From positions 57,451,909 through 57,515,908 of the forward strand of contig CM039463.1 of assembly GCA_022414725.1 (NCBI GenBank): a DNA stretch of 64,000 nucleotides, in the 5' to 3' direction. This DNA is from Microglena sp. YARC. Lineage: Eukaryota > Chlorophyta > Chlorophyceae > Chlamydomonadales > Chlamydomonadaceae. The translations under genes and the position numbers were made by a program. The notes beneath the pieces were generated by a model. That model saw nothing but the letters and a program-made list of their open reading frames with translations. It had not been told where the DNA came from and made no database searches. This document shows positions 31,589 through 40,432 of the stretch, piece by piece (within the stretch, counting starts at the first letter, position 1; each line of letters opens with the position of its first letter).

Positions 31589-34500
31589 ACACACACACAC
31601 CACACAAAAACCAGGCACCTACCAGTGCCTCCCATAGTGGCCAGGAAGGACACACATCAACAGTGGTGTAAAGTATATATATATATATAAATACCTGGCA
31701 TCAAAATAGCCCCCCACCCCCACCCCCACCCACCCACCCACCCACACAAAAAAACCAGGCACCTACCAGTGCCTCCCATAGTGGCCAGGAAGGACACACA
31801 CCAACAGTGGTGTAAAGTATATATATATATATACCTGGCATCAAAATAGCCCCCCCCCCCCCCCCCCCCAAAAAAATCAGGCACCTACCAGTGCCTCCCA
31901 TAGTGGCGGGGAGGGACACACATCAACGGTGGTATAAGGTATCTATAAACCTGGCATCAAAATACCCCCCCCCCCCCCCCCCCTCCCTAAAAAAGAAAAC
32001 CAGGCACCTACCAGTGCCTCCCATAGTGGCGGGGAGGGAGACACATCAACTGTGGTATGAGGTATCGATAAAACTGGCATCAATATACTGCCCCCCCCCC
32101 CCCCCCCAAAAAGGCACCCACCAGTGCTGGAGATTTGAATCTTATAGATTGTGAAGCATGTACAGCCCCAAACAAAATACTGCCTCTGCACCCCCCAAAA
32201 CAACCGAGATACCTACCAGTGCTGGATATTTGAACCACCCACCGCCAACCACCACCTCCACCAACCACCTACCAGTGCTGGATATTTGAACCACCAACCA
32301 CCAACCACCTGAACAACCAACCACCTACCAGTGCTGGCGATTTGAACCATCAACCACCACCGCCACCAACCACCTACCAGTGCTGGAGATTTAAACCACC
32401 AACCACCACCGCCACCAACCACCAACCACCTACCAGTGCTGGAGATTTGAACCACCAACCACCAACCCCCTGAACCACCTTTGCCACCAACCACCACCTA
32501 CCAGCGCTGGCGATTTGAAGCTTATGGATTGGGAAGCATATACAGCGCCAGGGAAGTTGGAGCCTATGATGGCTGGGAACAAGGAGGCCATGAGGATGCC
32601 TGGGAGGATGGGAGCAGAGAAGCCTGCACCAGACAGAAGGAAGATTGCACATGTCAGTCACAGGTTTCTTGGATGCCTGGCAGGATGGTAGCTGAGAAGC
32701 CTGCACCAGAGAGAGGGAAGAGTGCACGTGTCAGTCACGGGTTTCTTGGATGCCTGGCAGGATGGGGGCAGAGACGCCTGCACCAGACAGAAGGAAGATT
32801 GCACATGTCAGTCACGGGTTTCTTGGATGCCTGGCAGGATGGAAGCAGAGAAGCCTGCACCGGACAGAAGGAGAATTGCATGGGTCTGTCACGGCTTTCT
32901 TGGATGCCTGGCAGGATGGGAGCAGAGAAGCCTGCACCAGACAGAAGGAAGATTGCACATGTCAGTCACGGGTTTCTTGGATGCCTGGCAGGATGGGAGC
33001 AGAGAAGCCTGCACCGGACAGAAGGAGAATTGCATGGGTCTGTCACGGGTTTCTTGGATGCCTGACATGATGGCAGCTGAGAAGCCTGCAACCGACAGAA
33101 GGAGGATTGCATGGGTCTGTCACGGCATTGAATGAACTATAGATAGACATGCTTCAGGTGAGTCGTAGGCAAGGTATGCAACATATGACATATGATGATA
33201 CGAGTCGTATACACTGTATGCTCCCATTACATGAACTATAGATAGACATGAGTCAGGTGAGTTGTAGGTAAGGTGATACTAGTCGTATACACTGTATGCT
33301 CCCATTACATGAACTATAGATAGACATGAGTCAGGTGAGTTGTAGGTAAGGTGATACTAGTCGTATACACTGTATGCTCCCATTACATGAACTATAGATA
33401 GACATGAGTCAGGTGAGTTGTAGGTAAGGTGATACTAGTCGTATACACTGTATGCTCCCATTACATGAACTATAGATAGACATGAGTCAGGTGAGTTGTA
33501 GGTAAGGTGATACTAGTCGTATACACTGTATGCTCCCATTACATGAACTATAGATAGACATGAGTCAGGTGAGTTGTAGGTAAGGTGATACTAGTCGTAT
33601 ACACTGTATGCTAACATTGAATGAACTATAGATAGACATGAGTCAGGTGAGTTGTAGGGAAGGTATGCAACGTATCACATATGATTCATATACATTGAAC
33701 ATAAGCCTGCATTATACAAGAAGATTGTACGGGTCTGTCACAGGTTTCTTGGATGCCTGGCTGGATGAAAGCAGAGAAGCCTGCACCTGATAGAAGGAAG
33801 ATTGCACACGCCTATCAGGGGATTCTTGATCTGTGTATAGATAGAATATGAGTCAGGTGAGTTGAAGGCAAGGTATGCAACATTGTTTTTGGCGGAGCCC
33901 CCTCTTCAAGGGTTCGGAAGCCCCCATGTTTACCGGTTTGTCCATCCGACCGAAAAATTGAAGCCTGACACATCAGCCAACGGCCGCGTAACTAACTCGC
34001 TTCGGTCAGCGCCATCGTTGCCACCTTCGTTGTGTTGCCAACACACTCCGCCAATTTTCCGCGTCGCTTGCGACGCTGCATAGAACTTGTCTTAGCTGTA
34101 AAAGGAATTTTACCCCAGGAGGTGGGTCTCTCGACACAAACCAGCGACACCGAGGATTCAGTTTGAATGGCGTTGCCACTGCTGCAAAATAGTAGGCGCA
34201 CTTCGGGTCAGTGGGAGATACCGACCCTCGGCCAAACGAACATATCACATATGAGTCATATACATTGAACATAAGCAAGCACCAGACACGAGTAAGATTG
34301 CACAAGCCTATCAGGGGATTCTTGAGTTTGGGGCTTAGGGTATAAGGTTGAAGACTGTACGAGTCCAGCTAGGGATTATTGGGTCTGAGGTTTGAGGTTT
34401 GGGGTTTGGAGTTTGGAGTTTGGGGTTTGGGGTTTATGGTTTAAGATTGCACGTGTCGATCTCGAGATACTTGGTGTTCGGGGAGGCAGTTTACATACAT

Positions 34501-34871
34501 ATTTTTTCTTTACATTTGTCTTCCTTTTTTTCTTTCCATATATATATTTTTGGCTTGCAACCCAGCCAATTCTAATGCCACCTAGGGCACCTTGAAACTG
34601 CCACAATCAGCTGTCCAGGACTGCTGACATATTTGGGTGTAGTACACATGCTGGCTCAGGGAGCTGCCTAGAAGCTGCCAAGGAAAGCCCAAAAGAAAAT
34701 TCATTGTAAAGATTGTATTTTCTATCTAGGGATCCTTGGGTTTGGGATTTAGGGTGTAGGGCTCAGATTGCACAAGTTTATCTAGGGATTGGACTTGGCA
34801 TACATGATTTTGGGGGTAAATGGGATAGAATCAGATTGGAGTTGTTTTTTTGTCCGTCTGTCCGTCTGTCC

Positions 34872-34919
<48 letters not shown>

Positions 34920-34954
34920 GTCAGTCTGTCTGTCTGTCTGTCTGTCTGTCTGCC

Positions 34955-35003
<49 letters not shown>

Positions 35004-35812
35004 GCTTATTTGTTGTTTGTAGTTTGTTTGTATAGCTGCTCTGTGGGAGCTCAAAGCTCAACACATCAGACCGTAGGCACTCCAGAAGACTAAACAAGCT
35101 TACCATATTGCACCTATCCCTGGTACACGCCAGGACCGGAATGTGTGTGCTATCTTGTGCTAGACTGTTGTTAACTAATAAAATATAACCAGATATTGGA
35201 TCATGCATACCATCGATATCTACTGGAGGAGCTGCAATGAATGCAAATAAAACTACATTACGTGCACAATGCATTTGTCAATTTGTTTGTGAATTGCCAG
35301 AATGGGTGTGCTATCATCAGAATCACCTGCAGCCTGCGCCTGTTCAGCATCTATGTGTAAAGGGTTGGCATCTCATTTGTTTGCGAATTGCCAGAATGGG
35401 TGTGCTATCATCAGAATCACCTGCAGCCTGCGCCTGTTCAGCATCTATGTGTAAAGGGTTGGCATCTCATTTGTTTGCGAATTGCCAGAATGGGTGTGCT
35501 ATTATCAGAATCACCTGCAGCCTGCGCCTGTTCAGCATCTCTGTGTAAGGTATTGGCATCTCCAGTGATAAACAGGAAGGCATGTACTTCTGCCGAGCTG
35601 TACTGCTTGTCCACTGAGAAGCTGCTCCCCACAGATATGATCGGTGCCCCATCAGTCGAGAAGGGAACATATCCTCGGATGGTAAGATTCTGCTCCCTGG
35701 ACACAGCTCCCTCTGCATGGTGATCCCCCCCCCCCATTGGAATGGCTGTAGACAGCTGCTTGACAAGCTTTGGACGAAATGTCTTGCTTATAGCACATGC
35801 TGCAGATATCAT
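29898..35812 (-). CDS. MaoC-like (R)-specific enoyl-CoA hydratase / mitochondrial 3-hydroxyacyl dehydratase (three exons)
   Basis: Joined exons 35812-35515, 32623-32502 and 30038-29898 give 186 residues. Residues 1-26 (MISAACAISKTFRPKLVKQL onward) are basic and Ser/Ala-rich without acids, like a mitochondrial presequence. The hot-dog domain follows: VGSSFSVDKQYSSAEVHAF, then the catalytic hydratase-2 motif FITGDANTLHRDAE with Asp85 and His90 (the usual Pro after Asn is Thr), then GFSAPILPGILMASLFPAII, FPGAVYASQSISFKSPAL and VGQTVTATVTV. Known members hydrate trans-2-enoyl-CoA or dehydrate (R)-3-hydroxyacyl thioesters; the animal and yeast mitochondrial forms act in type II fatty acid synthesis. 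The exon phases agree (1, then 0), and TAA lies three codons upstream of the ATG. The introns are 2891 and 2463 bp of junction-derived arrays. Confidence 0.9.
30039..30440 (-). repeat. Intron 2: 43-bp acceptor-type array
   Basis: Plus-strand unit GGTACACCAATCAACTGTGG then TATGATGATGAAGTACACAAT, nine copies. On the sense strand each reads GTACCTCATTGTGTACTTCA then CATCATACCACAG, matching the true acceptor region GTACCTCATCGTGTACCTCC then CACTGTGGCAG. Confidence 0.85.
30441..31355 (-). repeat. Intron 2: higher-order array with acceptor copies
   Basis: Plus-strand GCCACAGTCGCAAGGMGGGA, GCCTTTGTGGCGTGGAGGGA and AACAACTATCGCATGATG recur in blocks of about 110-500 bp. Decayed copies of the CACTGTGGCAG acceptor appear near 30475, 30543 and 30917. 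Confidence 0.8.
31356..32110 (-). repeat. Intron 2: about 120-150-bp acceptor-type array with poly-C
   Basis: Six units hold CCTACCAGTGCCTSCCATAG then TGGCGGGGAGGGACACACAT, (AT)n with ACCTGGCATCAAAATA, and a plus-strand C-run (G on the sense strand). Sense CACTATGGCAGGCA or CACTATGGGAGGCA is the copied acceptor. CA dinucleotides lie at 31575-31605. Confidence 0.85.
32111..32501 (-). repeat. Intron 2: donor-type copies of hydratase exon 2 end
   Basis: At 32125-32190 the sense strand repeats GCTGTACATGCTTCACAATC and AAATCTCCAGCACTG|GTGGGT, a diverged copy of the last 50 bp of exon 2 (HASQSIRFKSPAL). Six shorter copies at 32215-32500 carry TTCAAATCTCCAGCACTG|GTAGGTGG. Confidence 0.88.
32502..32623 (-). 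CDS. Hydratase exon 2
   Basis: After CTGGTGCAG the exon enters in phase 1, encodes FSAPILPGILMASLFPAIIG and SNFPGAVYASQSISFKSPAL, and ends CCAGCGCTG|GTAGGT. These are the G-x-x-x-A-S-L-F and F-P-G-x-V-Y-x-S-Q segments conserved in MaoC-type hydratases. Confidence 0.9.
32624..33130 (-). repeat. Intron 1: 77-bp acceptor-type array of hydratase exon 2
   Basis: About six units. On the sense strand each reads CTTCTGTCYGGTGCAG|GCTTCTCTGCTCCCATCCTG then CCAGGCATCC, that is, the true acceptor plus the first 30 exon bases, before returning to intron (AAGAAACCCGTGACAGAC). Decayed copies reappear at 33700-33830 and 34265-34320. Confidence 0.9.
33131..33700 (-). repeat. Intron 1: 78-bp array
   Basis: About seven units with ATGAACTATAGATAGACATG, then AGTCAGGTGAGTTGTAGGTA and CTAGTCGTATACACTGTATG. 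On the plus strand it contains a donor-like CAG|GTGAGT, but that is antisense to this gene, so no junction origin is claimed. Confidence 0.85.
33882..34238. mobile_element. Insertion of about 357 bp with AAC flanks
   Basis: It interrupts an array unit that is uninterrupted at 33660-33710 (GGTATGCAAC then ATCACATATG). AAC flanks both sides. The ends ATTGTTTTTGGCGGAG and, inverted, CGTTTGGCCGAGG are weakly similar. The minus strand carries GACAAGTTCTATGCAGCGTC, related to the reading frame at 37084-37299. Confidence 0.5.
34380..34440 (+). repeat. GGGTTTG-type degenerate tract
   Basis: Imperfect GGTTTGGGGTTT units, telomere-like in flavour but not TTTAGGG. Confidence 0.5.
34590..34700 (+). repeat. 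Dispersed GAGCTGCCTAGAAGCTGC repeat, longer copy
   Basis: CTGCCACAATCAGCTGTCC, then GGGTGTAGTACACATGCTGG and CTCAGGGAGCTGCCTAGAAG match 50690-50765 throughout. Confidence 0.65.
34850..35006 (+). repeat. (TCTG)n microsatellite
   Basis: About 150 bp of GTCT units with a few CCGT, ATCT and CAGT variants. Confidence 0.95.
35270..35514 (-). repeat. Intron 1: 94-bp donor-type array of hydratase exon 1
   Basis: On the sense strand GATGCTGAACAGGCGCAGGC TGCAG|GTGATTCTGATGATAGC recurs at 94-bp spacing (three copies counting the functional one), each continuing ACACCCATTCTGGCAATTCG. The copies repeat the last 30 bases of exon 1 plus donor. Confidence 0.9.
35515..35812 (-). CDS. Hydratase exon 1
   Basis: It runs from ATG at 35812 to GCTGCAG|GTGATT and holds 99 codons plus one base. 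It encodes the putative transit peptide, the first strands and central helix of the hot-dog fold, and the catalytic GDANTLH. The donor GTGATT is weaker than GTGAGT, yet the exon-2 join restores DAEQAQAAGFSAPI, which is typical of the family. Reading on past the donor runs into array sequence. A G-run in the coding strand (PMGGG, 35727-35735) is a likely site of sequencing length error. Confidence 0.88.
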
Positions 35813-36607
35813 TGCCCTGTTTTAGGCTTGTCTCGGGCTCGTAGCCTTGTTTCAGGCACTTGAAGAAAAAGATAGGGGGGAAAGGAGATGCCAGGGGGTT
35901 CTGTGGGACAGAGCAGTGAGATGTGGTGTAGGCAGATTGAGGTAGCCTTTGGCGTCCGCCTAACAGCTTTTCTGGCCCCCAAAAGCAAAGAAAAGAAGAG
36001 CAATACGCCAATTCGGCGTGTTTAAGGAAGCTGTCCAAAGGGGGTCCTCGGACAACCCCAAGATTCTCCAACGAAGCACCCCGAAGATACCAAGGTACGT
36101 AATTTAGCACTCGTGCTACACGTGCTTGACTCAGATCCTGATGGTGGGAGGATTGTCCCGGTCTGTTCCGGCGCGGTAGTACAGATGCATGGAGAGCGCT
36201 GCTGTACAAGAGGTGACCCCAGATTCGCTTTGTAATAAGAAGTCAGGGCAGCAGACATATGTGCCTCCTAAACCACTTCTTTCCGCCCCCCCTTAGCCTT
36301 CTCTCCCCTGTCGAGGCTCGCTGAAAATTTCCCTGCTCCCAACTGCCCCCCCGTATCCAGACAGCCCAAGGACACAGCGGAGCAGAGGTGTCTACACAAC
36401 GATCACCAAGTTGTTGCTTTCTCGCTTGCAAGGTGGGTATGCAACTTCACGGTAGCTTGACGCGGGGCGCGTGGATTGAGAAAGCGCGCAACAAGGCTTG
36501 AAATCGTTTCACCAGCAAGCGATCGTCGCACCTGGGAGCTCGTTTTGCGTGTTGTCTTTTTGCATTTGGCTGGGCAGGAAACAATCTCCTCGCAGACCCG
36601 AATCCTT
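35813..36607. other. Upstream flank of the hydratase gene
   Basis: An open minus-strand frame (36209 to 35652) overlaps the start of the hydratase in another frame. It has no domain and is judged a chance frame or 5' leader. No TATA or other promoter motif is claimed. Confidence 0.35.
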
Positions 36608-36670
36608 ATGTCGGCATTTCGACGAAAATCGCTACCTAGCACTCAAATCATAGGTTACCAGATACTCCCA
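36608..36670 (+). CDS. Possible first exon MSAFRRKSLP
   Basis: ATG at 36608 opens MSAFRRKSLPSTQIIGYQIL and ends CCCAG|GTGAGTG, a strong donor, followed by (GT)n and poly-G. The upstream frame is also open. No downstream exon in a compatible phase was found, and the next plausible acceptor (TTTTACAG at 36867) hits TAG in that phase. Confidence 0.2.
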
Positions 36671-36677
36671 GGTGAGT

Positions 36678-36708
<31 letters not shown>

Positions 36709-37083
36709 GGGGGGGGGGGCAAAAAAAAGGGAAAGACCACATCACAAAAAAGTGTGAAGGCACCCTTGTGCAGACCCCCCCCCCCCCCCCGGCTCCGGAA
36801 CCCACTATACAGCCACTAACTTAGCCACCATCAAGTGTTATGGTGTCTAATTATGCTAATTTTACAGGGTTTTCGCTTTAGCCCCCTCTGGACCTCCCAG
36901 GGTCCCGGGGCCGAAGCCCTAAGTTCCCCCTGTGTCTCTCTCCGCCGTCTACCTGTCCGTCTCTCCATCTATCCATCTGTCCGACAGATGTTCAGGCGTT
37001 TGAACGATTCCAACCACCTCCGCACCCACAATTTTTGCTCATAGTTGGAGTGCGCATGACAAGAGTTATCAGCATGGCAGCGG
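36671..37083. repeat. GT, poly-G and poly-C tracts with spacer
   Basis: (GT)n at 36676-36691, a G-run to 36719 and a C-run at 36776-36790. The remainder to 37083 has no supported feature. Confidence 0.6.
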
Positions 37084-37299
37084 TCAAGATCCTTCGCAAA
37101 AGTTGTTCAGTGCTTGTAGCTCTATTCGGCTACGAGTAGCTATTTTCTCCACTACTTCCGAAACTCCCTGCAAGTGACTGCTAAAGCGATTTTCCGTGTC
37201 CCTTGCGACACACTCGTAGAACTTGTCAAAGGCCAACGCGTTGAGGTTGGTCTCGAGACCATTGGGAATGTTTGAAACGTAGAAAATCATCCTCATCAA
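37084..37299 (-). CDS. Hypothetical 71-residue frame, probably an element remnant
   Basis: The frame reads NIPNGLETNLNALAFDKFYE, CVARDTENRFSSHLQGVSEV and VEKIATRSRIELQALNNFCE. DNA around GACAAGTTCTAYG and the CGCAAG-GACACGGAAAA stretch is also present within the insertion at 33882-34238 and, on the plus strand, near 38900-38930. Three related pieces in 5 kb point to a mobile or multicopy sequence. No family is recognised. Confidence 0.3.
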   Translation of the reverse strand: MMRMIFYVSNIPNGLETNLNALAFDKFYECVARDTENRFSSHLQGVSEVVEKIATRSRIELQALNNFCEGS

Positions 37300-37669
37300 T
37301 GCTACATTGTTCGGTGGGGCTTGGGGGTCAGAGCCCCTTGGCCCCTAATGTGCCCACCTTCAATACCACCTACAAATGCTTTGATGCGCTGCTGAATCTC
37401 GACTTCTGTTTGACTGCTGCCAAGCACGCAAGAGAATTCTGATGGCGCTCTAAGTTTCAGTGGTCGCAGCAAAAATATTTTTTACCGCACTTTTCACAGG
37501 TTGTACCCTTTGATTGTGGGTCCATCGAATAACATCAAATAGCACTAGACACCAGAAAGAAAACAGACGCACAGTGACGGGGAGAGAAAAAGTAGAAGCA
37601 GTGAACTACCATGAGGTCTTGCTCTGTACGTCGTTGTACACGTGTTGGTTAGGGCGTTGTGTGTGTGTG

Positions 37670-37729
<60 letters not shown>

Positions 37730-38700
37730 ATCTGGCTTAATTTGCCTAGACTGGTTTTTGTATGCTTAGATATTTAGATTATTTTCTTGGCTATAACTGT
37801 GCCTTTTAATCTTTCAATTACAAATGAATGTATTTCAATCTTTTGAGATGGAATGAGTTTTTTTGTTACGGAGGGACCCCACCACCACCACCCCTTCACT
37901 AGATCTTAGTTAGATGGCTTACAGTACTTTCTCAATAATAGGGTTGACTAGATGACTTATTCCTAATGCTATTTTTGGTGTTTTTGATTACTGTGTGGCT
38001 AGACCGCAATTAAATTGTGTATCACCGTTTTACAGAGAGAGAGATTGAGTTAGTGATAACCTGGACCCCCCCCCCACCCGCCCCTCTCTGCCCTGGGCAT
38101 ATTATGTGGTGGATCTCTCCCCCAATAACATATATGGACTGATATTTAATTGAGGAACACCCTAGTTCCACTCCCATGTCATTCTGAGGGCTAGAAAAAT
38201 GTGCCTCAAAAATACCTAATTTTTTGAAAATTCCAGATTTTGCCCTTGACCCCCTCCCCCACCCCACCCCTCTTGCGGCCCCAAACTTTGGAGGACCATT
38301 ACTTTTTTTTCTGGGCCAAATTAAGAAAAAAAACCGGATTATTCATCCTCTCTATGATATCTACTAAGTTGGATGATGGGGTCAATTTGGTTCCAGTTGC
38401 CCCCCCCTTGGATACTCCGTCTTATATACCGCTAACCAAAATAATCCCGCATCTCGCCCAAATCAACCCGAATCGACCCGAATCAACCCTGATCCCAGAT
38501 CTACAAACCCAAGGAAGATGTAGAGGCGTTGTCACGAGGTTTTTCAGCCAACTCCGGGCTGCCCATCTTCTTCCAAATGTTAGTCCCCCCACTTGAAAAT
38601 TCAGGGAGCACTCTACGAGATGAGGGTTCGTAGGAGATCGTCTCGTATAGTCGGGTTTGAATCAATGCGTGGGATGACCCTGATGAAGACAATGTCATAG
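37300..38700. repeat. Spacer with (AG)n at 37671-37728
   Basis: CATTGTTCGGTGGGGCTTGG at 37306 resembles the left end of the 33882 insertion. (AG)n of about 57 bp follows. No gene is supported in the rest. Confidence 0.5.
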
Positions 38701-39180
38701 TAATTTCACGTGTGCCTACCCATCCCAGCACCGCAATGTACCCAAATTGCTATACAGAGCGACCGCAGGACTTTATTTCCTAGGTAAAGGCGCAGAATAA
38801 TTCGGAAGGAGGAACATAATTCACGATTTGGATTTGGAAACAGAATTCTCGATTCAGAAGAAGAATCAGAAGAATCAGACAAATCCAAAGCGCGTGTCGC
38901 AACTCGCAAGCGACACGGAAAAACGATTTAGAATTCACAGGCAGGTGAGGGCAGGGGACGATAAAGTAAGAAACTTCATTTGCTGACTGCGAGAAAGGGC
39001 AAGGAGCAGGTCCCTGGGGAGGAGGGAGGCTGGGATTTTCGAAAGTAGCTACTGGAACTCAACTTTTGCGAAGGCTCTTGACTGCTGCGATGCTAATTTA
39101 CTCTAGTCATGCACACTCAAAGTATTAGCCACGTGTTTGGGTGCGGAGGTGGTCGGAATCGTTCAATCAGCCCCTGGAGG

Positions 39181-39250
<70 letters not shown>

Positions 39251-39470
39251 CAGAGAGGCAGAGAGAGGCAGACAGAGAGACACGAGTGGAAATGAAGCCC
39301 CTGGGACCATGGGGGTTCCAGAGGGGGCTACAGCAAAAAGTGTTGCCAGGTCTGTTGTCAATTGTGGAATTGATCCAGAAGTGGCTGATTAGCCAGCCAG
39401 GGGAGCACTCAATGCAAAAGTGGGCGTCCAGTTTACACTGTACATGTGTTTACATTTTCCTTGTCACTGA
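38701..39470. repeat. Spacer with (GA)n at 39186-39250
   Basis: About 65 bp of GA followed by degenerate GGCAGAGA. AATCAGAAGAATCAGACAAA lies at 38865. No gene is supported. Confidence 0.6.
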
Positions 39471-39651
39471 TGTATTCATTCTCCGGTGTGCTCTTTGCTG
39501 CAGGCCCACCATGGGGGGGGGGGGGGAGGTGGGTGGTAACAACTTTTTTCCCAACCTCATTTTCCCCCTCCCTTGGATTGAAACTTCCACAATTCCAACT
39601 TCCATCTGAATCGGACACCGTTTTGAACATGCGATCAAAAATCTGTCTCCA

Positions 39652-39684
<33 letters not shown>

Positions 39685-39730
39685 TGCACTGATGTATTCA
39701 TTCTCCGTTGTGCTCTTTGTTGCAGGCACG
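39470..39730 (+). repeat. Duplicated acceptor-like block
   Basis: TGATGTATTCATTCTCCGKT GTGCTCTTTGYTGCAG occurs at 39468-39503 and 39691-39726, each time ending in a CAG that would serve as an acceptor. Poly-G (39511) and poly-C (39653) tracts separate them. Confidence 0.7.
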
Positions 39731-39751
39731 CCACGGCTTCTTCTGTCACAC

Positions 39752-40040
39752 CACCTGAGGTGGCGTTTTCAGCGAACCAGCAAAGCACCAGAGGGCTGAT
39801 CCAAACTCCCTTTGTGTACAGCGCTGAGGTGGCGTTCTCAGTGGACCAGCAAAAGCACCTGAGGGCTGATCCAAACTCCCTTTGTGTACAGCGCTGAGGT
39901 GGCGTTCTCAGTGGACCAGCAAAAGCACCAGACTGCTGATCCAAACTCCCTTTGTGTACAGCGCTGAGGTGGCGTTCTCAGTGGACCAGCAAAATCACCA
40001 GACTGCTGATCCAAACTCCCTATGTGTACAGCGCTCGTTA
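39752..40040 (+). repeat. 70-bp array
   Basis: Four copies of GCTGAGGTGGCGTTCTCAGT then GGACCAGCAAAAGCACCAGA and CTCCCTTTGTGTACAGC, anchored at 39821, 39891 and 39961. GTGTACAGC|GCTGAGG may be a copied acceptor. Confidence 0.85.
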
Positions 40041-40084
40041 CTGTGAACGATTTGATATGATTTTTACCTGGTTCTTCAATCAAG

Positions 40085-40285
40085 TCTTGGCTGTTCAACG
40101 TCTTCTAAGCCAAGCCAAGTATTGGCTGTTCAACGTCTTTCAAGCCAAGCCAAGTATCACCCCAAGGTGGTGGCCAAGTATTGGCTGTTCAGCGTCTTCC
40201 AAGCCAAGCCAAGTCGTGGCTGCTCATCAGCGTCTTCCAAGCCAAGCCAAGTCTTGGCTGCTCAGTGTCTTCCAAGCCCCACCTG
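40085..40285 (+). repeat. About 40-bp degenerate repeat with GCCAAGCCAAGT
   Basis: TTGGCTGTTCAACGTCTTYC followed by AAGCCAAGCCAAGT recurs five times with substitutions. Confidence 0.8.
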
Positions 40286-40432
40286 GTTCTTCTATCAGCG
40301 CACATCTCTGGTTCTTTTGGAGAGCCCTCAGACTGGTCCCTCTAACTTGGGGTTGGATCTGTAATAACACTGCGTACTGTGAACCAACATATCCTCCAAC
40401 ATATCCTTCCACTCTTCTCTCACAGTCTCACT

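Noticed and set aside
33131..33700. 78-bp array as donor copies because of CAG|GTGAGT
   Set aside because: The motif is on the plus strand, antisense to the hydratase gene, and no plus-strand exon reads into it (stops in all frames).
35438..35514. Extension of hydratase exon 1 beyond AEQAQAA
   Set aside because: The continuation is the repeated array sequence, and joining at 35515 to exon 2 restores the family sequence in phase.
35652..36209. 185-residue minus-strand frame
   Set aside because: It overlaps the hydratase first exon in another frame, has no domain, and runs through a G-run; best seen as leader or flank.
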